The position numbers and the translations under genes were made by a program. This document shows, piece by piece, positions 34,792-43,329 of a DNA stretch of 64,000 nt. Origin of the DNA: Nitrobacteraceae bacterium AZCC 2146 (GTDB lineage: Bacteria > Pseudomonadota > Alphaproteobacteria > Rhizobiales > Xanthobacteraceae); contig JBAGRP010000001.1 in NCBI GenBank assembly GCA_036924855.1, forward strand, positions 6,126,001 to 6,190,000. The letters run 5' to 3'. The notes below the pieces were generated by a model, which made no database searches, was not told the DNA's origin, and worked only from the letters and a program-made list of their open reading frames with translations. Every line of letters starts with the position of its first letter. Position 1 is the first letter of the stretch.

Positions 34792-36150
34792 ATGATGAGC
34801 CAAGAGCAAAATGATCTGATCACCCGGATCGGGCCGAAGGCGCCCGCCGGCAAATTGATGCGGATGTACTGGCAGCCTGCGGCGCTGGTCGATGAACTCG
34901 AAGGCGAGCGCCCGATCAAGCCGGTCAAGCTGCTCGGCGAAGACTTTGTGCTGTTCCGCGACGAAGAGGGGCGCTACGGCCTGCTCGATCGCGACTGTCC
35001 GCATCGCGGCGCCGATCTCGCCTTCGGGCGGCTGGAAGGCGGCGGCGTGCGCTGCGCGTTCCACGGCTGGCTGTTCGACGTCAACGGCAAGTGCCTGGAG
35101 ACTCCGGCCGAGCCGAAAGCCTCAAAACTCTGCGCCGGCATCAAGCAGCGTGCGTTTCCTGTCGTCGAGAAGGGCGGCATCCTCTGGGCCTGGCTCGGCG
35201 AAGGCGAACCGCCGGCGTTCCCGGAGTTGGATTGTTTCGCCGCGCCCGGCGCCTACACCTTCGCCTTCAAGGGCCTGTTCGACTGCAACTGGCTGCAGGC
35301 GATGGAAGTCGGCATCGATCCCGCCCACGCCTCGTTCCTGCATCGCTTCTTCGAAGACGAGGACACGTCGGCGGCCTATGGCAAGCAGTTCCGCGGCGCC
35401 TCCGCCGGCAGCGAAATGCCGATGACCAAGATCCTGCGCGAATACGATCGCCCGATCATCAATGTCGAGAGCACCGAATATGGGCTGCGGCTGATCGCGT
35501 TGCGCGAACTCGACGACGAACGGACTCACGTCCGCGTCACCAACCAGCTGTTCCCGCACGGCTTCGTGATTCCGATGAGCACGGAAATGACCATCACCCA
35601 GTGGCACGTGCCGGTCGATGACGAGAGCTGCTACTGGTACGCGATCTTCACCAGCTACACCAAGCCGGTCGACAAGCAGAAGATGCGCGAGCAGCGCCTC
35701 GAACTTTACGAGCTGCCCGACTACAAGTCGCGCAAGAACCGCAGCAACGACTACGGCTTCGATCCGCACGAGCAGGCCCACGAGACCTATACGGGCATGG
35801 GCGCCGACATCAATGTCCACGACCAGTGGGCGGTGGAGTCGATGGGCAAGATCCAGGATCGCACCCGCGAACATCTCGGCTCGTCCGACAAGGCGATCAT
35901 CGCCTATCGCAAGCTGCTGCGGCAGGAAATCGAAAAGGCCGCCGGCGGGGTCAAGCCGCTGATGTTCCTCGACGCCGATCACGCGCGCAGCATCCAGGGC
36001 CCGGCGACGATGGACGGCATCGGCCCGACCCGCGGCTGGGAAACCTACTGGATGGAAGTTGACGTCGCCCGCCGCCGCGGCGCGCCGTGGGCCGCGCCGG
36101 TGCCGCAGGAAGCTTCCGCCACCGTGACGCGTCTGTCGGCCGCCGAGTGA
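34792..36150 (+). CDS. Rieske non-heme iron oxygenase (phthalate-dioxygenase family)
   Basis: 452 residues. Rieske ligands C69-P-H71 and C88-x2-H91 (CPHRGAD...RCAFHGW) bind the [2Fe-2S] centre. The mononuclear iron site is D176-x2-H179-x4-H184 in GIDPAHASFLHR. The single-chain layout and length resemble phthalate 4,5-dioxygenase, vanillate demethylase and other alpha-only oxygenases. The start is one of two adjacent ATGs at 34792/34795; the frame starting at 34720 extends into the upstream gene. Probably hydroxylates or demethylates an aromatic substrate delivered by its neighbours. It is followed after 48 bp by a GS-like ligase. Confidence 0.92.
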   Translation: MMSQEQNDLITRIGPKAPAGKLMRMYWQPAALVDELEGERPIKPVKLLGEDFVLFRDEEGRYGLLDRDCPHRGADLAFGRLEGGGVRCAFHGWLFDVNGKCLETPAEPKASKLCAGIKQRAFPVVEKGGILWAWLGEGEPPAFPELDCFAAPGAYTFAFKGLFDCNWLQAMEVGIDPAHASFLHRFFEDEDTSAAYGKQFRGASAGSEMPMTKILREYDRPIINVESTEYGLRLIALRELDDERTHVRVTNQLFPHGFVIPMSTEMTITQWHVPVDDESCYWYAIFTSYTKPVDKQKMREQRLELYELPDYKSRKNRSNDYGFDPHEQAHETYTGMGADINVHDQWAVESMGKIQDRTREHLGSSDKAIIAYRKLLRQEIEKAAGGVKPLMFLDADHARSIQGPATMDGIGPTRGWETYWMEVDVARRRGAPWAAPVPQEASATVTRLSAAE

Positions 36151-36198
36151 TCGGCCTTCGTCAAAATTTTTGAGGCAAGATTTTTCGGGGAGAGTGCG

Positions 36199-37635
36199 TT
36201 GAGTTTCGTCGAACGCCACGGTCTGTGGTCCGCAGAACAAAAGGACGCGGCCGTCAGGCTTCGCCGCATCGTCGAGGAGCAGAAGCTCGAAGTGATCCGG
36301 CTGTCGTTTCCGGATCAGCACGGCATCTTGCGCGGCAAGACGCTGATCGCGGAGGAGGCGATGCGCTGCCTCGAAAGCGGCTGCACGATCACCACCACCA
36401 TGTTCGCCAAGGACACCTCGCACAAGACGGTGTTTCCGGTGTTCACTTCCGGCGGCGGCTTCGGCATTCCCGAAATGCAGGGCGCTGCCGACGTGCTGAT
36501 GATCCCGGATCCCAGCACATTCCGCGTGCTGCCCTGGGCGCCGACTACGGGCTGGCTGCTCTGCGACGTGCATTTTGCGGACGGCCGCCCGGTGCCGTTC
36601 GCCACCCGCAACCTCTACAAGGGCGTGTTGGCCGACCTAAACAAGCGCGGCTATGACTTCGTCGTCGGGCTTGAAGTCGAGTGCCACGTCTTCAAGCTCG
36701 AAGATGCGCGCATGGCGCCGGAAGATGCCGGGCAGCCCGGGCGACCACCGGAAGTGAGCTTGCTCTCGCACGGTTATCAATATCTCACCGAGCAGCGCTA
36801 CGACCAGATGGAGCCGGTGCTGGAATTCATCCGCCGCGATGTGCTGGCGCTCGGGCTGCCGCTGCGCTCGGTGGAAGTCGAATACGGCCCGAGCCAGTGC
36901 GAATTCACTTTCCAGCCCACCGTCGGCCTGATGCCGGCCGACAGCATGGTGCTGTTTCGCAGCGCCGTGAAGCAGATCTGCCATCGCCGCGGCTATCACG
37001 CCACCTTCATGTGTCGGCCGAAAATTCCCAACGTCGTTTCATCCGGCTGGCATCTGCATCAGTCGCTGGTATCGCGCGCCACCGGCAAGAACGCCTTCAT
37101 GTCGTCGGACCCCAACGAGACGCTGTCACCGTTTGGCCGCGGCTATCTCGCCGGTCTGCTCGCCCATGCCCGCGCCGCCACCGTGTTCACCACGCCGACC
37201 ATCAACGGCTACAAGCGCTATCGCTCCTATTCGCTGGCGCCGGACCGTGCGATCTGGGGCCGCGACAACCGCGGCGCGATGATCCGCGTGCTCGGCGGTC
37301 CCGGCGATTCCGCTACGCGTCTCGAAAATCGCGTCGGCGAGCCCGCCGCCAATCCCTATCTCTACATGGCCTCGCAGATCCTCTCCGGCCTCGACGGCGT
37401 CGATCGCGCGCTCGATCCCGGCCCATCTGCGGATACGCCCTACGAGAGTGACGCAGAATTGTTGCCGAAGTCGCTGCGCGAAGCGGTGTTCGCGCTGAAG
37501 GAGGATCCGTTCTTCCGCAAGGCGATGGGATCGACCATGGTGGATTATTACACCCACATCAAAAATGCCGAGATCGAGCGTTTCCAGTCGGAAGTCTCCG
37601 AATGGGAGCAGCGCGAATATTTCGAGATGTTCTGA
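36199..37635 (+). CDS. Glutamine-synthetase-like gamma-glutamyl ligase
   Basis: 478 residues starting at TTG (GGGGAG nine bases before). GS motifs are present in variant form: VGLEVECHVF (metal glutamates), VEYGPSQCEFTF, SSGWHLHQS (GS has GSGMHVHQS), TINGYKRYRSYSLAP with NRGAMIRV, and ENRVGEPAANPYLY. The variation, length and lack of the adenylylation tyrosine region point to an amine-accepting relative (gamma-glutamylpolyamine, anilide or isopropylamide synthetases) rather than housekeeping GlnA. Set between a Rieske oxygenase and a transporter, it could gamma-glutamylate a substrate amine before ring oxidation, as the GS-like enzyme does in aniline degradation. Confidence 0.88.
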   Translation: MSFVERHGLWSAEQKDAAVRLRRIVEEQKLEVIRLSFPDQHGILRGKTLIAEEAMRCLESGCTITTTMFAKDTSHKTVFPVFTSGGGFGIPEMQGAADVLMIPDPSTFRVLPWAPTTGWLLCDVHFADGRPVPFATRNLYKGVLADLNKRGYDFVVGLEVECHVFKLEDARMAPEDAGQPGRPPEVSLLSHGYQYLTEQRYDQMEPVLEFIRRDVLALGLPLRSVEVEYGPSQCEFTFQPTVGLMPADSMVLFRSAVKQICHRRGYHATFMCRPKIPNVVSSGWHLHQSLVSRATGKNAFMSSDPNETLSPFGRGYLAGLLAHARAATVFTTPTINGYKRYRSYSLAPDRAIWGRDNRGAMIRVLGGPGDSATRLENRVGEPAANPYLYMASQILSGLDGVDRALDPGPSADTPYESDAELLPKSLREAVFALKEDPFFRKAMGSTMVDYYTHIKNAEIERFQSEVSEWEQREYFEMF

Positions 37636-37657
37636 CGTGCCGTCCGGCACGTTTATT
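37635..37657 (+). terminator. Stem-loop immediately after the GS-like gene
   Basis: ACGTGCC (37635-37641, overlapping the stop codon) pairs with GGCACGT (37646-37652) over loop GTCC and is followed by TTATT. A short attenuator-like hairpin before the binding-protein gene at 37696; it may protect the upstream message or reduce read-through. Confidence 0.4.
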
Positions 37658-37695
37658 GAATACAGCTTGTCAGCTTTGCAACGAGGACAACGGTA

Positions 37696-38874
37696 ATGAA
37701 CAGACGCGCCCACTCCATCCTGGCATTCGCCATCCTTGGTCTGATGACCGGGACGGCTTCCGCCGACGTCATCAAGGTCGGTATCATCGGCACCATGTCG
37801 GGGCCCTACGCGCTGTTCGGCGCGAATTTCAAGATGGGCATCGATGCCTGGGTCGCCGAGCATGGCAATAAAGTAGGCAGCCACGAAATCGAATTCATCT
37901 ACAAGGATGAAGAAGGCCCGAACCCCGCCAAGTCCAAGGCGCTGGCGCAGGAGCTGATCGTCAAGGACAAGGTGCAGTATCTTGCCGGCGTCTATTTCAC
38001 GCCGAACGCGATGGCGATCGCGCCGCTGCTGGAGGAATCCAAGACGCCGCTGGTTGTCATGAATGCCGCGACCTCGTCGATCGTCGAGAAGAGCCCCTAT
38101 ATCCTGCGCACCTCCTTCACGATGTGGCAGAACACCGTGCCTGCCGCGAACATTGCCTACAAGAACGGTTCGAAGAAGGTCGCCATCGCCGTCAGCGACT
38201 ACGGCCCGGGCATCGATGCCGAAGCTGCGTTCAAGAAGACCTTCGAGACCGACGGCGGCGCTGTCGTGGAAGCGATCCGTATTCCACTCGCCACCACCGA
38301 CTTCAGCCCGATCATGCAGCGGATCAAGGCGTCCGGCGCCGACACCATCTTCACCTTCCTGCCGTCCGGCCCGCCAACGCTGGGCTTCATCAAGGCCTAT
38401 GTCGATAACGGTCTGAAGGCCGACGGCGTCAAGCTGATGTCGACCGGCGACGTGGTCACCGAGATCGATCTGCCGGGCATCGGCGACAGCAGCATCGGCA
38501 TGCTCTCGACCTATCATTATGCGGTGTCGCATGAGTCGCCGGAGAACAAGGCGTTCCTCGCTTCCATCGTCAAGAACGGCAGCAAGGTCGACGACGTTGC
38601 CATGACCGGCGTCGCCGCCTATGACGGCGCACGGGTGATCTACAAGATGATCGAGGCCACCGACGGGCAGCGCGATCCGGCCAAGGCGGTCGATGCGGTC
38701 AAGGGCATGAAGTGGGTCAGCCCGCGCGGTCCGGTGTCGATCGATCCCGATACCCGCCACATCCGCCAGAACGTCTATCTGCGCACCGTCACCAAGGTCG
38801 ACGGCAAGCTGATCAACAAGGAAGGCGACACGATGTTTCCGGACCAGCCGGACTGGGCGCTGAGCAAGAAGTAA
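37696..38874 (+). CDS. Branched-chain/aromatic-type ABC substrate-binding protein (LivK-like)
   Basis: 392 residues with a signal peptide ending TASADVI. LivJ/LivK-type family: IKVGIIGTMSGPYALFGANFK and IEFIYKDEEGPNPAKSKALAQELI, LAGVYFTPNAMAIAPLLEES, GVAAYDGARVIYKMIEAT. This family binds many carboxylates and aromatic acids besides amino acids. It presumably serves the livHMGF-like genes 1.8 kb downstream, from which it is separated by a palindromic repeat and an amidohydrolase. Preceded by GAGGACAACGGTA. Confidence 0.92.
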   Translation: MNRRAHSILAFAILGLMTGTASADVIKVGIIGTMSGPYALFGANFKMGIDAWVAEHGNKVGSHEIEFIYKDEEGPNPAKSKALAQELIVKDKVQYLAGVYFTPNAMAIAPLLEESKTPLVVMNAATSSIVEKSPYILRTSFTMWQNTVPAANIAYKNGSKKVAIAVSDYGPGIDAEAAFKKTFETDGGAVVEAIRIPLATTDFSPIMQRIKASGADTIFTFLPSGPPTLGFIKAYVDNGLKADGVKLMSTGDVVTEIDLPGIGDSSIGMLSTYHYAVSHESPENKAFLASIVKNGSKVDDVAMTGVAAYDGARVIYKMIEATDGQRDPAKAVDAVKGMKWVSPRGPVSIDPDTRHIRQNVYLRTVTKVDGKLINKEGDTMFPDQPDWALSKK

Positions 38875-38893
38875 CACGCTCGATAGTGGTGAT

Positions 38894-39019
38894 TTCATTC
38901 GGGGACGCGAGCGGCGTCAGCTGCGAGCGAGCCCGGAATCCATAACCACCACCGGGCATATGGATTCCGGGTCTGCGCTCCAGTCGGCTGTGGCCGACTG
39001 GAGCGCACCCCGGAATGAC
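38894..39019. repeat. Intergenic palindromic repeat, copy B (GTCATTCCGG family)
   Basis: Begins TTCATTCGGGG and ends CCCGGAATGAC, with the same internal blocks as the copy at 30171-30295 (GGCGTCAGCTGCGAGCGAG, CCCGGAATCC, GGATTCCGGGTCTGCGCTCCAG). Left end is slightly degenerate. It lies 20 bases after the binding-protein gene and 41 before the next amidohydrolase. Confidence 0.75.
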
Positions 39020-39059
39020 AAACTTGCAGTCAGTTCGTTCGACAAGGCTCTCATCTACA

Positions 39060-40691
39060 ATGACCCAGCATGCGCGCTCCGTTCGCCTGACCAATGGCCG
39101 CATCTATCGATCTGCCTGGGACGAGACGCCGGCGGACAGCATCGTTGTCAGCGATGGCAAGGTGGTCTGGATCGGCGCGCACGATGACGCGCCGTCCGCC
39201 GACGAAACCATCGATCTCGATGGCGCCACCGTGCTGCCCGGCCTCACCGATGCGCATATCCATCTGTTCGCGATCGCCCATGCCCGGCTGCAGGTGCCGG
39301 TGACGCCGCGCGACGCGGCTGATGTCGATGCCGTGCTGAAGCTGCTCGTCGCCCGCGCGCAGGCGATCCCGGCGGGCCAATGGGTCTATGGCGCCGGCCT
39401 CGACGAAAACGGCCTTGCCGAACATCGCCTGCCGACGCGCCGTGAAATCGATGCCGCGATTCCCCATCATCCTGTGATGATCCGCCGCTTCTGCGGCCAT
39501 GTCGCCGTCGCCAACAGCGCGGCGTTGCGCTTCTTCGGCATCGACGACAGCATTGCCGATCCCGGCGGCGGCACCTTTGGCCGCGACGGCGATGGCCGGC
39601 TCGACGGCAGCGCCAAGGAAAGCGCCGCCGAGATGTTTTTCCGCGCCGCACCGCCAATGGATCGGGCCGAACTGATCGCGGCGTTGCGCGCCACCATCGA
39701 TGACAGCGCGCGGCTGGGTCTTGTCGCCGCCGTGGAAGCGGCGGTGGGATTCACCGTCGGCTTCGACGACGAGTTCTCCATCTGGAATGAGCTTCGTCAG
39801 GGCACCGCGCTGCCGATACGGCTCGGCTTCATGAACCAGCTCGACCCCGCCGAAGCCTTGCAGCGTGGCCTGATGCCGACACGCGACGCCGACTGGCAAT
39901 CGATGACGCTGAAGTATTTTGCCGACGGCATCGTCGGCGCCCGTACCGCGGCAGTCAGCGAGGATTTTTTCGACACGCCGAGTCGCGGCTTCTTCATGCG
40001 CGACGAGGCGGAGCTGCAGCGTGTGATCGGCGAGGCCCATGCCGCTGGCTGGCAGGTCGCGGTGCACAGCGTCGGCGACCGCGCCACCAATTGCGTGCTC
40101 GAGGCCTATGAACAGGCGCAGGCCGCGCACCCGCGCGGCAATGCCCGGCACCGCATCGAGCACTATTTCGTGCCGCCCGCCGGCGACCTCGCCCGCATGC
40201 GGAAGCTCGGCGCGCTGGTCATGATGCAGCCGAGTTTCCTGACCCGGATGCGGCGCTCGATATCAGGAGCCTTCGGGCCGCGAGCGGACAAATGCTATCC
40301 CGGCCGTTCGGTGATCGACGCCGGCGTCACCTATGTCGCTACCTCCGATGCGCCGACCGGCTCGTGGTCGCCGTGGGACGGTATGGCAGACGCGGTGAAC
40401 CGGGCTTCCGATAGCGGTGCGCCGATCGGCCCGGACGAGGCGATCAGCCTCCGCGAGGCGATCCATAGCTACACCGTCGGCGGCGCTTTCGCGATGAAGC
40501 AGGAAGGCTGGCGCGGCACGTTGATGCCTGGCATGGCTGCGGACCTGATCGCCATTGATCGCGATCCCTTTGCCGCCGATGCGCCGCTGTTGAGGCTGAC
40601 AAAAGTGCTGCTTACCATGGTGCGCGGCGACATCGTCCACGATGCCCTGCCGCGGCGGTCCGATTGGCGTCCGGCCGTGCGTTCGGCATAG
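39060..40691 (+). CDS. YtcJ-type amidohydrolase, cytosolic
   Basis: 543 residues of the same amidohydrolase_3 family as the gene at 33048 but without a signal peptide. VLPGLTDAHIHLFAIAHARL gives the HxH metal site; VHSVGDRATNCVLEAYE, RHRIEHYFVPP, YVATSDAPTGSWSPWDGMADAVNR and the C-terminal IAIDRDPFAADAP segment follow. Start MTQHARSVRL chosen because the family begins at LTNGRIYR. It may hydrolyse the imported compound or a gamma-glutamylated product. Set between binding protein and permease genes, it is probably co-transcribed with them. Confidence 0.88.
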   Translation: MTQHARSVRLTNGRIYRSAWDETPADSIVVSDGKVVWIGAHDDAPSADETIDLDGATVLPGLTDAHIHLFAIAHARLQVPVTPRDAADVDAVLKLLVARAQAIPAGQWVYGAGLDENGLAEHRLPTRREIDAAIPHHPVMIRRFCGHVAVANSAALRFFGIDDSIADPGGGTFGRDGDGRLDGSAKESAAEMFFRAAPPMDRAELIAALRATIDDSARLGLVAAVEAAVGFTVGFDDEFSIWNELRQGTALPIRLGFMNQLDPAEALQRGLMPTRDADWQSMTLKYFADGIVGARTAAVSEDFFDTPSRGFFMRDEAELQRVIGEAHAAGWQVAVHSVGDRATNCVLEAYEQAQAAHPRGNARHRIEHYFVPPAGDLARMRKLGALVMMQPSFLTRMRRSISGAFGPRADKCYPGRSVIDAGVTYVATSDAPTGSWSPWDGMADAVNRASDSGAPIGPDEAISLREAIHSYTVGGAFAMKQEGWRGTLMPGMAADLIAIDRDPFAADAPLLRLTKVLLTMVRGDIVHDALPRRSDWRPAVRSA

Positions 40692-40699
40692 GGTAGATC

Positions 40700-41570
40700 A
40701 TGCGCATCGCCTTCAGCATCCTCACCGACGCCATCGCCTACGGCATGGTGCTGTTCATCATCTCGATCGGCCTCTCGATCACGATGGGCCTGATGCGTGT
40801 GGTGAATCTGGCCCATGGTGCCTTCGCCATGATCGGCGGCTATCTCGCGTCCTATGCGATCCGCGACCTGCATGTGAATTACGGCGTCGCGATCCTGATG
40901 GCGGTGGTCGGCACCATCATCGTTTCGATCCCGTTCGAGGCGCTGTTGTATCGCCGCATCTACCGCAAGTCCGATCCCGCTGATTCAGGTGCTGATGACC
41001 ATCGGCATTACCTTCTTCATCATCGGCGTGGTGAATTTCATCTTCGGCCCGTCGCTGAAGACCATCCCGCTGCCGGCGACGCTGAGCGGTCCGCTCGACA
41101 TCGGTTTCCGGTCGCTGCCGACGCATCGTTTGTTCGTCATCGCCTGCGGCATCGTCACGGCGCTGGCGCTGTGGCTGCTGATCGAGAAGACCGAATTCGG
41201 CATCAAGCTGCGTGCCTCGGTCGATCACAGCGGCATGGCCGATGCCTTGGGCATTCGCACCGAGATCATCTATGCGGTAACCTTCGCGCTGGCGATCGGC
41301 CTTGGCGCCTTCGGCGGCGTGGTCGGCGCCGAAATCCTGCCGATCGAGCCGTTCTATGCGCTGCGCTACATGGTGACGTTCCTGGTCGTGGTCTCGGTCG
41401 GCGGCGCCGGTTCGATCCTCGGCGCGCTGTCGGCGTCGCTGCTGCTCGGTCTCGCCGACACCACCGGCAAATATCTCGCGCCGGAATTCGGCGAGTTCTT
41501 CTTCTATCTCACCGTGATCTGCATCGTGTTCCTGTTTCCGCACGGTCTGTTCGGCAGGTCGCACGCATGA
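40700..41570 (+). pseudogene. livH: livH-type ABC permease, single-base frameshift
   Basis: The first 92 codons (MRIAFSILTDAIAYGMVLFI...IPFEALLYRRIYRKSD) are LivH-like; the frame then loses similarity, while the next frame resumes with VLMTIGITFFIIGVVNFIFG to a stop at 41570. Removing one C from the CCC at 40976-40978 restores GAT-CCG-CTG-ATT-CAG, i.e. DPLIQVLM, the standard LivH sequence. The gene is thus broken by one inserted base, or the base is a sequencing error. Original function: permease half of a branched-chain-type importer, partnered by livM, which overlaps its stop by ATGA. If the lesion is real the importer is inactive unless frameshifting occurs. Confidence 0.85.
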
Positions 41571-42568
41571 GCGAGATCGCAGCCATCCAAGCGCCGCAGA
41601 AGCGCAGCATTCCCTTCGCGCGGGAAGCCGGCGGTGCGCTCGCCATTATCGTGCTCGGCGCGGTCGGCTATTATCTGTTTCCCGACGACCTCGCCTTCCT
41701 GACGCGACTGATCGGCATCTCCTTTCTGGTGTTGTCGCTCGATCTGGTCACCGGCTATTGCGGCATCGCCACGCTCGGCCATGCCGCGCAGTTCGGCGTC
41801 GCCGCCTATGCCGCCGGCATCGCTTGTGTCCGTGGCGTCACCGATCCCATTGCGCTGCTGATGATCGGCATCTTTGCGGGCACCTTGATGGGGCTGATCT
41901 CCGGCGCACTGATCACCCGGTTTCGTGGCCTGCCGCAGCTGGTGCTGTCGATCGCGGTCGGGCAGCTCATTGCCGCGCTGGCCAACAAGCTGCAATGGCT
42001 GACCGGCGGCAGCGACGGCCTCTCCGGCATCACGCCCGGCAAGGTGTTCGGCATCTACAATTTCGACATGTACAGCCGCACCGCCTATCTGTTCTCGCTG
42101 GCCGTGCTGGTCATTGTCTTTGTGGCGTTGTCGCGTTTCGTCCGCTCGCCCTTCGGGCTGCTGTGCCGCGGCATCAAGGACGACGATCTTCGCGCCAAAA
42201 TGATCGGCGTCTCCGTCTATCCGCGCCTCGTGCTGATGTATGGCGTGTCCGGCGCGGTGGCCGGCGTCGGCGGCGCGCTGACCGCGATCAGCACCGGCGT
42301 GGTCGGGCTCGACAGCGTGAGCTTCGAGCGCTCCGCCGAGGTGCTGGTGATGCTGGTGCTCGGCGGCGCCGGACATTTGTGGGGCGCGCTGGCCGGCGCG
42401 CTGATTTTCCAGATTTTCGAGCACATCGTCTCGGCGGCGAATCCGTTCCACTGGATGACGCTGGTCGGGCTGTTGCTGATCCTGATCGTGGTGTTCGCGC
42501 CGCGTGGCCTGATCGAGCCGGTGCTGTCGCTGATCGCGCGATTCACGCGCAAGGGGAGGGTGTCATGA
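41567..42568 (+). CDS. livM: livM-type ABC permease
   Basis: 333 residues with about eight to nine hydrophobic segments. LSLDLVTGYCGIATLGHAAQFGVAAYAAG is the LivM signature region; FGLLCRGIKDDDLRAKMIGV is the ATPase-contact loop. The N-terminal 20 residues (MSEIAAIQAPQKRSIPF) are polar and precede the first membrane segment. It overlaps livH and livG by ATGA each. The frameshifted livH frame reads straight into this gene, so an apparent 622-residue fusion in that frame is an artefact of the lesion. Confidence 0.92.
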   Translation: MSEIAAIQAPQKRSIPFAREAGGALAIIVLGAVGYYLFPDDLAFLTRLIGISFLVLSLDLVTGYCGIATLGHAAQFGVAAYAAGIACVRGVTDPIALLMIGIFAGTLMGLISGALITRFRGLPQLVLSIAVGQLIAALANKLQWLTGGSDGLSGITPGKVFGIYNFDMYSRTAYLFSLAVLVIVFVALSRFVRSPFGLLCRGIKDDDLRAKMIGVSVYPRLVLMYGVSGAVAGVGGALTAISTGVVGLDSVSFERSAEVLVMLVLGGAGHLWGALAGALIFQIFEHIVSAANPFHWMTLVGLLLILIVVFAPRGLIEPVLSLIARFTRKGRVS

Positions 42569-43329
42569 CCGACCTTCTCGAAGCACGCGGTATCTCGCGC
42601 TCGTTCGGCGGCCTGCAGGTCACCAATGACGTCAGCTTCAAGCTCGGCGCCGGCGATCGCGTTGCGCTGATCGGGCCGAACGGCGCCGGCAAGACCACGC
42701 TGGTCAATCTGATCACCGGCGACATTGCGCCGAGCCAGGGCCATTTCTTCATGGCCGGCGACGAGATCACCGGCCTCAGCATTCCCGAGCGGGTGCGTCG
42801 TGGCCTGGTTCGCACCTTCCAGACCACGCGGCTGTTTCAGAATCTCACAGTGGCCGACAACGTCGCGCTGGCGATCATGCAGCGCAAGCGCATCACAAGG
42901 CGGTTCTTCTCCAGTGCCACCGAACTGCCGGAGGTTCGCGCCGAATGGAGCGAGATCCTCGCCAGGCTCGGCCTCGATCGCCTGGCCTATCGCAAGGTGG
43001 TCGAACTCGCTTACGGCCAGCAACGCCTGATCGAACTTGCGATCGGTCTCGCCTTGCGGCCAAAAGTGCTGCTGCTCGACGAGCCCGCCGCCGGCGTTCC
43101 GCATGACGAGGCACCAAGAATTCTAGACGCCATCAACCAGCTGCCTGATGATATCGCGGTGCTGATGATCGAGCACGACATGGATCTGGTGTTCAAGTTC
43201 GCGACGCGCGTGCTGGTGCTGGCGGCCGGTCGGTTGATCTTCGAGGGATCGCCGAAGGACGTCACCGCCGATCACGAAGTGCGCCGTGCCTATCTCGGGA
43301 GCTATGCCGATGCCCGCCGCGCAACTTGA
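42565..43329 (+). CDS. livG: livG-type ABC ATP-binding protein
   Basis: 254 residues. Walker A GPNGAGKTT (about 37-45), LVRTFQTTRLFQNLTVADNV Q-loop, signature LAYGQQRLIELAIGLA (a variant of LSGGQQQ, as usual for LivG) and Walker B VLLLDEPAAGV are present. The ATP-site ending MIEHDMDLVFKFATRVLVL is typical. Starts at ATG within ATGA overlap of livM, preceded by GGGGAGGG. It overlaps livF by 20 bases. Confidence 0.93.
   Translation: MTDLLEARGISRSFGGLQVTNDVSFKLGAGDRVALIGPNGAGKTTLVNLITGDIAPSQGHFFMAGDEITGLSIPERVRRGLVRTFQTTRLFQNLTVADNVALAIMQRKRITRRFFSSATELPEVRAEWSEILARLGLDRLAYRKVVELAYGQQRLIELAIGLALRPKVLLLDEPAAGVPHDEAPRILDAINQLPDDIAVLMIEHDMDLVFKFATRVLVLAAGRLIFEGSPKDVTADHEVRRAYLGSYADARRAT

Noticed and set aside
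36199..37635. Annotation as housekeeping glutamine synthetase GlnA
   Set aside because: Key motifs are in variant form (SSGWHLHQS) and the context is catabolic; a gamma-glutamyl ligase with another amine substrate is more likely.
37126..38898. 590-codon minus-strand frame opposite the GS-like and LivK-like genes
   Set aside because: Antisense artefact of GC-rich coding DNA, no family features.
40700..42568. 622-codon fusion of livH and livM
   Set aside because: The apparent fusion comes from the one-base shift in livH; the middle is out of frame and not permease-like, and livM has its own start.
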